DNA of 64,000 nt. Source: Candidatus Gastranaerophilales bacterium. GTDB lineage: Bacteria > Cyanobacteriota > Vampirovibrionia > Gastranaerophilales > Gastranaerophilaceae. Where the stretch lies: the NCBI GenBank assembly GCA_944325835.1, contig CALVBO010000003.1:124001-188000 (forward strand), given 5' to 3'. Below, in pieces: positions 27,879 to 36,106 of the stretch. The translations under genes were made by a program, and so were the position numbers. Under the pieces are notes generated by a model, which worked only from the letters and a program-made list of their open reading frames with translations, made no database searches and had not been told where the DNA came from. Within the stretch, counting starts at the first letter, position 1. Each line of letters opens with the position of its first letter.

Positions 27879-29435
27879 TTGAAGGAAGAAGCAGTGGAAG
27901 AAGTACAGGAAAAACCCGTAAATCCGTATGTCGTGGCATTTTCAATGATGCTGCCAACATTTTTTGCCATGGTTGCGACCTCCGGAACAAACGTTTGTCT
28001 GCCATACATTGCCGGATATTATGGCGCTACGCAGTATGAATCAAATACAGTTATTACAAGTTATATGATTTCAAACGGCATAATGCTGCCGATGACGGGC
28101 TGGCTTTTGAGAACTTTTGGTAAAGTCAGACTGATTAACGGTTGTATTATAACGTTTATGCTGGGTTCTTTCTTATGTATAATCTCGCCAAATCTGATGA
28201 CATTAATTATTTCCCGTTTAATTCAAGGGGTTGGCGGCGGTGCGCTGATGCCTCTTTGTCAGAGTATTTTGCTGGAGGCATTTCCGCAAAAACGCGGAAC
28301 CGCAATGGGCTTATTCGGATTTGCCGTAATACTTGCCCCTTTAATCGGCCCTCTTCTGGGCGGCTTCCTGACAGAAAACTATTCCTGGCAGTGGGTTTTT
28401 ATCGTCAATCTGCCTTTTTGTTTTATTTCGGTAATTCTGGTGAAACTTTTTATCAAAGAAAACTTTAAGCCTTCAAAGAAAAAGATTGATTTTGATATTG
28501 TAGGCTTTTCGGCGATAATTCTCTGGCTTGGAAGTATGCAGGTCGTTCTCGACAAGGGCGAACAGTTTAACTGGTTTGATGAAACATGGGTTTGCTGGCT
28601 TACAGGATTTTCGGTTTTTGCAATGATTTTCTTTATTGTCTGGGAACTTGAATACAAAAAACCTTTCGTTAATATTCGGGTTTTGAAAAACGTTAACTTT
28701 ATCTGCGGAACAACAATTGCTGCGGTTGTAAATATAATGTTATATTCATCTATTTTACTTGTGCCGCAGTTCGTCCAAAGTTTACTTGGTTATAATGCGT
28801 ATCTGTCGGGTTTATCAGTGTTCCCGCGGGTTATTTCGTGCGCGGTTATGCTTCCTATTGTCGGAAAACTTGCTGATGTTATTGATAACAGAATTTTAAT
28901 CGCAATCGGGTTATTTATCCTTGGCAGTACTACATTTTTGTTCTCTAATATGACACTGGAAACTTCTCTTGAATGCGTTCAGTTAATAAATTTGCTTTTC
29001 GGATTTGGTATTGCGTTTACATTTATTCCGGTCAGTGCTATTTCGTTTGCAACGCTTTCAAAACGTAAAACCCCTGACGGTGCAGGTCTGCAAAGTCTTT
29101 TTAAATGCTCGATTACCGCAATTGCAACTTCTGTTTCAACAACTTTTATTATGCGTGTTTCTCAGGTTCACCAAACCTACCTTACACACAATCTCGGGGT
29201 GACGGATTTACAATTCTATACACGCCTTGCAATGTTTAAGGCAAAATTTATGACGTATTTTGCACCGTACCTTGCACAGAAAAAAGCTTATATTTTACTC
29301 TACAAACAGCTGTTAAAACAGGCAAGATTAAGTGCGTTTTATGATGCGTTTCTGGTATTGAGCCTCGTTGCATTTATTGTAATCCCGTTGATTCTTTTAC
29401 TTAAAAATAAAAGAAAACCTTTAACTCATCTGTAA
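27879..29435 (+). CDS. EmrB/QacA-type multidrug transporter (DHA2, 14 TM)
   Basis: 518 aa with about 14 membrane segments. The DHA2 family motif near LIQGVGGGALMPLCQSILLE, the MFS motif GWLLRTFGKVRLI between segments 2 and 3, and motif C region FGFAVILAPLIGPLLGGFL are present. It exports drugs by proton antiport through EmrA and TolC. Start may be TTG at 27879 (AGGA upstream) or GTG at 27894 (GGAAGAA upstream); the protein changes by only five residues. Confidence 0.93.
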   Translation: MKEEAVEEVQEKPVNPYVVAFSMMLPTFFAMVATSGTNVCLPYIAGYYGATQYESNTVITSYMISNGIMLPMTGWLLRTFGKVRLINGCIITFMLGSFLCIISPNLMTLIISRLIQGVGGGALMPLCQSILLEAFPQKRGTAMGLFGFAVILAPLIGPLLGGFLTENYSWQWVFIVNLPFCFISVILVKLFIKENFKPSKKKIDFDIVGFSAIILWLGSMQVVLDKGEQFNWFDETWVCWLTGFSVFAMIFFIVWELEYKKPFVNIRVLKNVNFICGTTIAAVVNIMLYSSILLVPQFVQSLLGYNAYLSGLSVFPRVISCAVMLPIVGKLADVIDNRILIAIGLFILGSTTFLFSNMTLETSLECVQLINLLFGFGIAFTFIPVSAISFATLSKRKTPDGAGLQSLFKCSITAIATSVSTTFIMRVSQVHQTYLTHNLGVTDLQFYTRLAMFKAKFMTYFAPYLAQKKAYILLYKQLLKQARLSAFYDAFLVLSLVAFIVIPLILLLKNKRKPLTHL

Positions 29436-29507
29436 TATTGCCCAAACAAACAATGACGTTTGCGCCTATTTATGTCATAATATGATGTACTGTAAGGAGA
29501 GATAGTC

Positions 29508-29723
29508 ATGTTAAAATTGTTGTCGCCAAGTGAGTTTATCGTATTGCGTTTTATCGCAGACGGCAATACTAATGCCGAAATAGGTGCAAAGCTTTTTGCT
29601 CCGGTTGCCGTAATAGACGATAATATGCAATCTGTTTTTAAAAAGTTGAAAGTAAGAAACTGCTTTCAGGCAGCAATAAAACTTGCTTTATATATGGAAA
29701 AGCAGAAAAGTAAATTAATTTAA
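29508..29723 (+). CDS. Single-domain LuxR-type HTH protein
   Basis: 71 aa consisting of only a GerE/LuxR helix-turn-helix: LSPSEFIVLRFIADGNTNAE, then VIDDNMQSVFKKLKVRNCFQ. No receiver or ligand domain is attached, so its signal must come from elsewhere. AAGGAGAG precedes the ATG. Its end overlaps the convergent tmk gene by 4 nt. Related free-standing domains exist in Cyanobacteria relatives. Confidence 0.75.
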   Translation: MLKLLSPSEFIVLRFIADGNTNAEIGAKLFAPVAVIDDNMQSVFKKLKVRNCFQAAIKLALYMEKQKSKLI

Positions 29724-30331
29724 AGCAGTGGTGCAATTGTGCCAAGGACTTCCTGATGCAGTTGTTCTATGGTTTTTCTTGAGTCAAAAACTCTAATACG
29801 TTTTGGCTCGGCTTTAGCGAGTTCAAGGTATCCCCTGCGGACTTTTTCCTGAAATTCTATGCCTGCGCTTTCCATTCTGTCTTTATTTTTACCCACGCGT
29901 GCCATTGAAGTTTCGGTATCAACATCAAAAAGCAGGGTTAAATTTGGTTTTAACCCGCTTGTTGCAATGTTATTGAGATAATTTATTTGGTCAATGTCAA
30001 GCCCTCTGCCATATCCCTGGTATGCAGCAGTTGAGTCAATGTGTCTGTCACAAAGTACGATTTTACCCTGATAAATTGCAGGTTTTACAATAGTGTCTAT
30101 ATGTTGGGCTCTGTCTGCTAAAAATAAAAAAGATTCGCAGTTGGATGAAACTTCCCCATCATAATTAAGTAAAATTTCGCGCAATTGAACCCCTAAACCC
30201 TTAGCGCCAGGTTCTCTTGTTGTTATGACTGAAAACCCTTGTGTGTTTAAGTATTTTGCTAAAAGCTCTAATTGTGTTGTTTTTCCGCACCCGTCACAGC
30301 CCTCAAATGTTATAAATAATCCTTTTTCCAC
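29720..30331 (-). CDS. tmk: Thymidylate kinase
   Basis: Phosphorylates dTMP to dTDP. 203 aa. The P-loop FEGCDGCGKTTQ (residues 8-19), the TREPG motif near 40, the DRHIDSTAAYQGYGRGL segment and the lid region are intact. The start is GTG at 30331 with AGGAGG 7 nt upstream; TGtTATAAT lies just before it as the -10 box. No other nucleotide gene is adjacent. Confidence 0.95.
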   Translation of the reverse strand: MEKGLFITFEGCDGCGKTTQLELLAKYLNTQGFSVITTREPGAKGLGVQLREILLNYDGEVSSNCESFLFLADRAQHIDTIVKPAIYQGKIVLCDRHIDSTAAYQGYGRGLDIDQINYLNNIATSGLKPNLTLLFDVDTETSMARVGKNKDRMESAGIEFQEKVRRGYLELAKAEPKRIRVFDSRKTIEQLHQEVLGTIAPLL

Positions 30332-30574
30332 GTCCTGCCTCCTGCCCTATTATAACATAAATTTATCGTTTTATACAACGAACTGCTCGACTGCCATTTG
30401 CATCTGCGGAAACCTGTGAGTGAACAAAGCCACCTGAAAATGCCAGTGCCCAAACTTCTTTATTCTTAATAGGCTAAACGTACTTGACATATAAGTCCAT
30501 GGCGGAAATCCAAAAACATCTTTATAGTAAATGCAGTATATTTCATAATTTCTATCCTTTCTTAACATATTTAA

Positions 30575-30712
30575 ATTTATAATAAAGGTAAACCTTATTC
30601 TGTTCAGAATTTGTCAGCCAAGTTGAAAAAAGGTACTGCAAATTTTAATGAACTGAGCGTTATTTTAGAAGAATTAGGATATACTATAGAATTTAAGAAG
30701 TTAGAGCATTAA
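30575..30712 (+). pseudogene. C-terminal remnant of an HTH protein
   Basis: An open frame without a start codon reads KGKPYSVQNLSAKLKKGTAN, then NELSVILEELGYTIEF, and stops at 30710-30712. This matches the second half of small XRE-type regulators often carried by phages and mobile DNA. The first half is missing and a stop lies just upstream (30572-30574). It lies in a 425-bp gap between tmk and rplA; I see nothing else convincing in 30332-30574. Confidence 0.55.
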
Positions 30713-30742
30713 AAAAACGCCCCTTTTCAGGAGCGGTTTTTT
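30711..30742 (-). terminator. Terminator of the rplA operon
   Basis: On the minus strand CGCTCC-tgaaaa-GGGGCG followed by seven T residues, 15 nt after the rplA stop. A run also flanks the other side, so it may act in both directions. Confidence 0.85.
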
Positions 30743-30756
30743 ATAATCTGTTTCAA

Positions 30757-31479
30757 CTAAACAAGTTCTTTAACTTCGTTTGCGATGTTTTTAGGATCAA
30801 GTTTCAAGCCAGGGCCCATTGTAGTTGAAAGGTAGATAGATTTAACGAATGTACCTTTTGCTGCTGAAGGTTTTGCTCTTAAAATAGCGTCAACCAGTGT
30901 TGCAAAGTTCTTAGTCAAATCTTCTTCACTGAATTCAACTTTACCGATAGGGCAGTGAATCATACCTTGTTTGTCCGCTCTGAATTCAACTTTACCTGCT
31001 TTTGCATCTTTAACTGCTTTTGCGATATCCATTGTTACAGTACCTGTTTTAGGGTTTGGCATCAAGCCTTTAGGACCGAGAACACGACCTAATTTACCGA
31101 GCATACCCATGCAATCCGGTGTCGCAATCAATGTATCAAATTCAAACCAGCCGCCTGCAATTTTTTCAACAATTTCTTCAGCGCCTGCGTATTCAGCACC
31201 TGCTGTTGTTGCTTCTGTTGCTTTAGGGCCTTTTGCAATAACGCAAACTCTTACTTCTTTACCAAGACCGGCAGGAAGTACGATTGTTGATCTGATTTGC
31301 TGGTCAGCTTGACGAACGTCAATGCCTAATCTCATGTGGCATTCTACTGTTTCGTTGAATTTAGAAACTTCTTTTGAGATTTCTTTAAGTTTTTTTATTG
31401 TTTCAACAGCGCTTGCCGGTTGTTCAAAACCTGCGAGCATCTCTTGCATTTTCTTTTGTTTTTTAGTTAATTTACTCAT
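30757..31479 (-). CDS. rplA: 50S ribosomal protein L1
   Basis: 240 aa. The signature [20 protein letters not shown] with [15 protein letters not shown] is intact near residues 118-150. L1 forms the mobile stalk at the ribosomal E site and represses its own operon in many bacteria. It follows rplK after 55 nt. Unusually, no rplJ/rplL or rpoB follows; the operon ends here with a terminator. Confidence 0.97.
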   Translation of the reverse strand: MSKLTKKQKKMQEMLAGFEQPASAVETIKKLKEISKEVSKFNETVECHMRLGIDVRQADQQIRSTIVLPAGLGKEVRVCVIAKGPKATEATTAGAEYAGAEEIVEKIAGGWFEFDTLIATPDCMGMLGKLGRVLGPKGLMPNPKTGTVTMDIAKAVKDAKAGKVEFRADKQGMIHCPIGKVEFSEEDLTKNFATLVDAILRAKPSAAKGTFVKSIYLSTTMGPGLKLDPKNIANEVKELV

Positions 31480-31534
31480 TTGTTTAAATTCCTTTCATGG
31501 TGTTAGCGGATTGGTTAAATCCTTCCATTTGTTA

Positions 31535-31963
31535 TTACTCAGCCTTCACCGTAACGCCCATAGCTCTGCAAGAACCTTTAATCATTTCTACAGCTGCTTC
31601 AAGCGTTGTTGCGTTAAGGTCGTTCATTTTAATTTTAGCGATTTCTTCAAGTTGAGCTTGAGTGATTTCACCAACTTTGTCCTTGTTTGGAGTTGCTGAA
31701 CCTTTTGACAGGCCCAGAGCTTTTTTAATCAATACAGGAGCCGGAGGTGATTTTGTTACGAAAGTGAAACTTCTATCTTCGTAAACATCAATAACAACCG
31801 GGATGATATATCCTGCTTGAGATTCAGTTCTAGCGTTGAACTGTTTGCAGAAATCCATGATGTTAACACCGTGTTGACCTAAAGCAGGACCAACCGGAGG
31901 TGACGGATTTGCTTTTCCGGCTTCGATTTGAAGCTTAATTTTTCCTGTTACTTTTTTTGCCAT
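31535..31963 (-). CDS. rplK: 50S ribosomal protein L11
   Basis: 142 aa from the ATG at 31963 with AAAAGGAG 7 nt upstream; an in-frame ATG at 32005 adds 14 non-family residues. The family signature [20 protein letters not shown], then [18 protein letters not shown], is complete. L11 binds 23S rRNA at the GTPase centre. It is separated from nusG by a 259-nt spacer. Confidence 0.97.
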   Translation of the reverse strand: MAKKVTGKIKLQIEAGKANPSPPVGPALGQHGVNIMDFCKQFNARTESQAGYIIPVVIDVYEDRSFTFVTKSPPAPVLIKKALGLSKGSATPNKDKVGEITQAQLEEIAKIKMNDLNATTLEAAVEMIKGSCRAMGVTVKAE

Positions 31964-32222
31964 TGTTTTCTCCTTTTGTGGTGATAGCGGGGGCGTCCCT
32001 TCCACATTGTGTTGTACTACTCAACCCTTGCGGATTGATTTTACTGATAATTAAAATTGTTTTACCGCCTGTCAAATTTTCTTAAAAGCATTGCTTTTGA
32101 AAATTTGTTCGCTCCTTTCACTCCCGTTCCAGTCGCAACGGTGTCCGGCTGAGCCGGTTTTATATTTAGTTCACAGGTGAAATGTTGCCGTCCAGCCTAA
32201 TATGACTGTCGACTCAGTCGAC
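31964..32222 (-). other. Long nusG-rplK spacer without a gene
   Basis: No coding signal apart from short frames. It holds a GTCGAC-tga-GTCGAC hairpin directly after the nusG stop (32208-32222), a CCGGC-tca-GCCGG hairpin near 32140-32155, and an AAGCAATGCTTT palindrome near 32085. It may contain an internal promoter, a repeat remnant or a ribosomal leader; I cannot tell which. Confidence 0.4.
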
Positions 32223-32849
32223 CTATAGCTTGTTAATTTGTTTATATTCCAATTCAACCGGAGTTTCGCGGCCGAAGATTGAAACATTTGCTCTGAGTTT
32301 AGCCTTATCAGGGTAAACTTCAATAATATCCGCAACAAATTCTGCGAACGGCCCTGATGTAATTCTGACTTTGTCGCCGACTTTAACATCAAGTTCAATT
32401 TTTTGTGTTTGAGAAGATGAGCGGTTAATAATCTTTTTAATTTCGCTGTCTTTTGCCGGAATAGGTTTTTTAGCAGAGCCAACGAATTTTGCAACACCGG
32501 TTGTGTGTCTTACAACGTACCAGGTTTCTTCGTCCATAATCATTTCGACTAAGACGTAGCCCGGAAATACTTTTTCTTCTTTTTCGGTTTTTTTGCCGCC
32601 TTTAATCTGGGTGACTGTTTTTTGAGGAACTTCTATACGGAAAATTCTGTCGCCGAGTCCCTGGTTTTCAATCATTTTTTCAAGGTTTACTTTAACCTTG
32701 TTTTCGTAACCCGAGTATGTATGAACAATATACCAGCGTTTTTGGTTAGCTTTATTTTTCTTAGCCTGAGCTTTTGCTTCTTCTTCAGCTAATTCTTGAA
32801 GTTTATCTTCGTTCAATTGTTCTTCCATTGTTTTTTCATTCTTCGTCAT
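32223..32849 (-). CDS. nusG: Transcription factor NusG
   Basis: 208 aa. After an acidic, lysine-rich N-terminal extension of about 35 residues, the NGN domain begins KRWYIVHTYSGYENKVKVNL and carries the PGYVLVEM motif; the KOW domain has VGDKVRITSGPFAEF near residue 155. NusG binds RNA polymerase and links it to the ribosome or Rho. AAAGGTGG precedes the ATG at 32849. It follows secE by 14 nt. Confidence 0.97.
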   Translation of the reverse strand: MTKNEKTMEEQLNEDKLQELAEEEAKAQAKKNKANQKRWYIVHTYSGYENKVKVNLEKMIENQGLGDRIFRIEVPQKTVTQIKGGKKTEKEEKVFPGYVLVEMIMDEETWYVVRHTTGVAKFVGSAKKPIPAKDSEIKKIINRSSSQTQKIELDVKVGDKVRITSGPFAEFVADIIEVYPDKAKLRANVSIFGRETPVELEYKQINKL

Positions 32850-32863
32850 AAGCCACCTTTAAT

Positions 32864-33055
32864 TTATTTTATCAGCCCGAATAAGCCTTTGTAGATTAAA
32901 TCCATAAGATAAATTGCTATAGTAAACACAAATACGATTGCGACGACAAAACAGGTTTCAACAAAGACCTGACGTCTTTCAGGCCAGGTAATTTTTCCCC
33001 ATTCCTGTTTAACGCCTTTAAAGTATGTTTTGATTTCGTCTGTAATTTGTGCCAT
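32864..33055 (-). CDS. secE: Preprotein translocase subunit SecE
   Basis: 63 aa from the ATG at 33055 (AAAAAGGA upstream); an upstream in-frame ATG lies inside the tRNA gene and is rejected. The amphipathic helix FKGVKQEWGKITWPERRQV is followed by a single membrane segment, the minimal SecE form. It clamps SecY in the inner membrane. Confidence 0.96.
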   Translation of the reverse strand: MAQITDEIKTYFKGVKQEWGKITWPERRQVFVETCFVVAIVFVFTIAIYLMDLIYKGLFGLIK

Positions 33056-33082
33056 TTTATTTTCCTTTTTACTTTTTAAAAT

Positions 33083-33155
33083 CGCGCCCTGAAGGACTCG
33101 AACCCTCGACATCCGGTTTTGGAGACCGACGTTCTACCAACTGAACTAAGGACGC
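33083..33155 (-). tRNA. tRNA-Trp (CCA)
   Basis: 73 nt on the minus strand. The acceptor stem GCGTCCT/AGGGCGC, D stem GTTC/GAAC, anticodon stem TCGGT/ACCGG with loop CTCCAAA (anticodon CCA) and T stem GAGGG/CCTTC fold correctly; discriminator base G, no encoded CCA tail. The order tRNA-Trp, secE, nusG is common in bacteria. A GGGGAT/ATCCCC hairpin (33160-33174) precedes it and may mark processing. Confidence 0.95.
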
Positions 33156-33343
33156 CTGTGGGGATTGTATCCCCTTGTTTATTTTTTGTACATTAGCTAT
33201 AAAGATAATGTCTTGGATTATTGCTTCACGCTCCGCTGCCACTCACTCCCGTTTTACCTTTGTAAAACTACCGTTCGTTAGCTCCGCGCTATTTCGTGCT
33301 GGGTTCGTGCCATGCACTCACACGGCGCACTACGCAAAATCCG

Positions 33344-33511
33344 CTATTTTGTTTCTTTGTGGTTAGTGTGTCTTTTGCAAGTCGGGCAGTATTTGCTCAA
33401 CTCTAAGCGTTCTTTGATATTCTTTTTGTTTTTAACTGTTGTGTAGTTTCTTTCTTTGCATTCTTCACAGGCTAGAACTACCATTCTGTCGTTTTTTCCT
33501 TTGATACCCAT
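33344..33511 (-). CDS. rpmG: 50S ribosomal protein L33
   Basis: 55 aa, [20 protein letters not shown] at the start. Two CXXC pairs (CEEC and CPTC) form a zinc ribbon, so this is the zinc-binding form. It is first in the rpmG, tRNA-Trp, secE, nusG, rplK, rplA transcript. The 190-nt gap to the tRNA is GC-richer than its surroundings and may hold a repeat remnant. Confidence 0.95.
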   Translation of the reverse strand: MGIKGKNDRMVVLACEECKERNYTTVKNKKNIKERLELSKYCPTCKRHTNHKETK

Positions 33512-33605
33512 TGTTTTTATTCCTTTTTGTGTTTTTAAATAATTCTTTTCTATTTAAGTCGGATGTATTTAGAAAACACATCCTGACTTTTCGGCTTATA
33601 GTAAC

Positions 33606-33633
33606 ATTCTAAAACAAACAAAATAAAATGCAA
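33606..33633 (-). promoter_or_regulatory. Promoter of the rpmG-secE-nusG-rplKA operon
   Basis: Minus-strand TTGCAT (33628-33633), 16 nt, TAGAAT (33606-33611). The leader before rpmG contains a hairpin with arms near AAGTCGGATGT and ACATCCTGACTT (33556-33592). Confidence 0.6.
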
Positions 33634-33668
33634 ACAATTGTAAACAAAGTATAAGAAGTTGACAAAGT

Positions 33669-33977
33669 TTATGGCTGCCTGTCATAAATAACAATATAAT
33701 TTTTAAGGATTTCTTCCTGAAACGATTTCGGCAGATTGTCAAACTCTTGTATATCTACCAGAAACGGAATATTGCTGTTGCTTATGATTTCTTTTAGCTG
33801 GAAAGCTTTGATGTTATTAGCATTAAATGTTTTTACAACCAGATCAAGGTCACTGCCGTCGTGCGCCTGACCGTTTATTCGGCTTCCATAAGCCCAGATT
33901 TCAGCGCGCGGGCAATATTCATCAAAAATATCCGTCAGCATCTTGAGATATTGCGGTTTGATAAAAAGATTACTCAT
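33669..33977 (-). CDS. MntA-like nucleotidyltransferase antitoxin
   Basis: 102 aa minimal nucleotidyltransferase. The motif GSRINGQAHDGSDLDLV is an exact GSX10DXD, the signature of MntA antitoxins that add AMP to a partner HEPN toxin. The ATG at 33977 overlaps the end of the hepT-like gene (ATGAGTAA); a TTG at 33983 would add two residues. The gene pair is a type VII toxin-antitoxin system by motif and order. Confidence 0.85.
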   Translation of the reverse strand: MSNLFIKPQYLKMLTDIFDEYCPRAEIWAYGSRINGQAHDGSDLDLVVKTFNANNIKAFQLKEIISNSNIPFLVDIQEFDNLPKSFQEEILKNYIVIYDRQP

Positions 33978-34383
33978 TTTCAATCATTACCTTAAATTTT
34001 TGTACATCTTTTATAAAATCGTCAATCAAAAGCAGTGTATCTTCGGCAAATCCTACGCCATAGTCGTGTGCAGTATTGTTGCGGTTATCTCTGTATTTAA
34101 ACCAGCGGTTGACTTCATTTTCTGTCATAAGTGAGAATTTGAGTGCATAACGGAAAAGGTCTTTAAAATTCAGGCTGTCCACGGCTTTTTTGCCGGCAAA
34201 AAACGGTGTCAGTTTTTTACGTAAAAGTTTACCGGCCTGTTCGAGCGTCATTTCAAAACTTTTTACAAGAGAGTTTCGGTACATTTCGTATTCAATAGAG
34301 CCTTCCTTTGCTCCTTTAATCATTGAATAAGATTTTTCGAGAGTTTCTAAACATCTTTGCAGATATTCCGTGTTAAGAGTCAT
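33970..34383 (-). CDS. HepT-like HEPN toxin
   Basis: 137 aa, all alpha-helical. The sequence RNNTAHDY matches RX4HXY, the RNase and AMP-acceptor motif of HepT toxins (HI0074 family), near residues 100-107. HEPN toxins cleave RNA, often tRNA, and are silenced when MntA adenylylates the tyrosine. It is the upstream gene and overlaps mntA by 8 nt. Confidence 0.85.
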   Translation of the reverse strand: MTLNTEYLQRCLETLEKSYSMIKGAKEGSIEYEMYRNSLVKSFEMTLEQAGKLLRKKLTPFFAGKKAVDSLNFKDLFRYALKFSLMTENEVNRWFKYRDNRNNTAHDYGVGFAEDTLLLIDDFIKDVQKFKVMIENE

Positions 34384-34437
34384 TTTAAAACCGCCTTTTG
34401 GATTAAATTATTGCATAAATAAACTACCTTTGCAACC

Positions 34438-34471
34438 AAAAACCTCCGGTCTGTTGCAGCCGGAGGTTTTT
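34438..34471 (-). terminator. Terminator after the coiled-coil gene
   Basis: A 12-bp stem AAAAACCTCCGG / CCGGAGGTTTTT with a 10-nt loop; symmetrical A and T tracts, so usable in both directions. 17 nt beyond the stop of the minus-strand gene. Confidence 0.88.
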
Positions 34472-34488
34472 GTGTTCGTTTGTATATT

Positions 34489-35097
34489 TTATAATGTGAA
34501 GCTTGTATCGACAGGAGGTTTATTTTCGCGGTTTCTGTCGCGGTAAGTTAAGTCGTAGCCGCCTGTTGTTGATTCTGAACGAAGTTTTTCCATATAGATT
34601 TGGCCGTTTTTAACAACCTGTTGAAGTTGTCCTAAATCTCTTTCGAGGTTTGTCAAAACTTGTTCTGCATAAATTTCGGCGCCTTCGCGGGTTTTCATGG
34701 CATCTTCCGTTGCCTGAATTCTTATATTTTCGGCATCATCAAGAGCTTTTCGTTTAATTTCTTCGCATTCTTGTTGAACCTGTGTTCTTATTCTGTTGCC
34801 TTCGCGCTCAAGTGCTTTTATAAAATCAGCTTCGCTCAGGCGTTTATCTGCTTCTTCCTGAGCATCAGCAATAATTTTTTCTGCTTTTTGTCTTGCTTCC
34901 GTTTGTAATTCATCGCGGCGTCTTAGAAATGCGCGTGCTTCCTGAATTTCAGTTGGAATTGAGGCATAAATTTTTTCGATTAAAGAGCCGACTTCCTTGG
35001 TTTTTACAACCGAGAACGCGCCCGGAATGATAGGGAAACCTTCTTCCAGTGAAACTTCCAGTGCTCTTAATAAATCATATACTCCATTTTGCTGCAT
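34489..35097 (-). CDS. Coiled-coil protein next to coaD
   Basis: 202 aa. A short N-terminal domain (VYDLLRALEVSLEEGFPIIP) is followed from about residue 55 to 175 by a continuous charged coiled coil rich in Ala/Glu/Arg (ARQKAEKIIADAQEEADKRL), like V-ATPase subunit H or DivIVA-type proteins. Proteins with this layout sit beside coaD in Firmicutes, and it does so here as well. Role unknown, possibly septum or envelope scaffolding. ATG at 35097 has AAAGG 9 nt upstream; an ATG at 35103 is too close to it. Confidence 0.65.
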   Translation of the reverse strand: MQQNGVYDLLRALEVSLEEGFPIIPGAFSVVKTKEVGSLIEKIYASIPTEIQEARAFLRRRDELQTEARQKAEKIIADAQEEADKRLSEADFIKALEREGNRIRTQVQQECEEIKRKALDDAENIRIQATEDAMKTREGAEIYAEQVLTNLERDLGQLQQVVKNGQIYMEKLRSESTTGGYDLTYRDRNRENKPPVDTSFTL

Positions 35098-35168
35098 ACA
35101 CATGTACCTTTCACAATGAACATTTTACAAGAGTAATAGTAAAATGTCAAATGCTTTCATTCAAATGG

Positions 35169-35645
35169 TTAAGAATACTTTTTGACGAGATAATCTTTAA
35201 CCGCGTCCGGAACAAATTGAGTGATATCGCCGCCGTTTAAAAGAATTTCTCTGACTGAACTTGATGAAATAAAGTTGTAAATAGGTTTTGTGATGAGGAA
35301 AACGGTTTTGATATTATGGTTAAGGGCGCTATTGTTTTGTGATAATTGCATTTCGTATTCAAAATCTGATACAGCGCGCAGGCCTCTTAGTAGAACAGTT
35401 GCGCCTTTTTGCGCAGCGTAGTCGATTGTCAGTCCGTCGAAACTGTCGACTTCAACATTGTTGAGGTGTACGCAGGATTTGCGGATGAGTTCCACGCGCT
35501 CGTCAATTGTCAGGAACCCTAATTTTTCACTGTTTTTTGCAACGGCAATAATAACTTTGTCAAAAATTTCGGCGCCTGTTTCCAAAACGTCAAGATGTCC
35601 TTTTGTAATAGGGTCAAAGCTGCCCGGATATATCGCTATTTTCAT
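35169..35645 (-). CDS. coaD: Phosphopantetheine adenylyltransferase
   Basis: Fourth step of coenzyme A synthesis: 4'-phosphopantetheine plus ATP gives dephospho-CoA. 158 aa. YPGSFDPITKGHLDVL with the TKGH nucleotide motif is at the N-terminus and ISSSSVREIL near residue 127 is the second ATP motif. AAGGAA precedes the ATG, and TATAAT lies shortly upstream beside a terminator. The coiled-coil gene follows. Confidence 0.97.
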   Translation of the reverse strand: MKIAIYPGSFDPITKGHLDVLETGAEIFDKVIIAVAKNSEKLGFLTIDERVELIRKSCVHLNNVEVDSFDGLTIDYAAQKGATVLLRGLRAVSDFEYEMQLSQNNSALNHNIKTVFLITKPIYNFISSSSVREILLNGGDITQFVPDAVKDYLVKKYS

Positions 35646-35674
35646 AAAAATTCCTTTTTTATAGATTATACAAT

Positions 35675-35704
35675 AAAAATGCCGTGTTAGAACACGGCAT
35701 TTTT
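35675..35704 (-). terminator. Terminator after the winged-helix gene
   Basis: Perfect 14-bp inverted repeat, AAAAATGCCGTGTT and its complement, with flanking A and T runs. It lies between the winged-helix gene and the coaD promoter. Confidence 0.92.
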
Positions 35705-35729
35705 ATTTTTTGTTTATGTAAACCCTTAA

Positions 35730-35954
35730 CTATTTAAGTCTTACGTTTACAGAAGTACCTTTTTTAGAAATTTCAACTTTATCTTCTCTTGCTAACCAGC
35801 CTAAGCCTAAATCAGCAAAGTTGCCTTTCAAGTCTAATTCTTTTTTCATTTTAGCGAAGCTTGATTCACCGTTTACGTTTAAGTAGTTGTAAATTTCGCC
35901 TGCTGAAGTTCCAATCATTTCTTGTAATTGAACATCTTGTGTTTTTGTTGCCAT
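35730..35954 (-). CDS. Small winged-helix protein (DUF2582-like)
   Basis: 74 aa from the ATG at 35954, which has GGAGG 9 nt upstream; an ATG at 35999 would add 15 residues outside the family. The fold reads IGTSAGEIYNYLNVNGESSF then LGLGWLAREDKVEISKKGTS, a winged helix like PF10771 proteins of gut bacteria. It likely binds DNA; targets unknown. Single-gene unit with its own terminator. Confidence 0.75.
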   Translation of the reverse strand: MATKTQDVQLQEMIGTSAGEIYNYLNVNGESSFAKMKKELDLKGNFADLGLGWLAREDKVEISKKGTSVNVRLK

Positions 35955-36106
35955 AGTTTTAAAACCTCCGTTAAAATATAAAACCTTTTTTACTTGCATT
36001 TCTGCACTACAATAATAATATATGAACTTTTTCCAAAATGCAATAGCTTAACATATAATATTTGAACTATTTTTTGATATAATTTACACTAAAGGGAGTA
36101 TTTACA

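Noticed and set aside
30371-30568. Minus-strand frame of 65 codons (and a 26-codon frame inside it with AAAGGAT upstream)
   Set aside because: No recognisable fold, no promoter, and odd composition; the short inner frame resembles the start of HicB-like proteins but stops at once. Kept as unexplained sequence.
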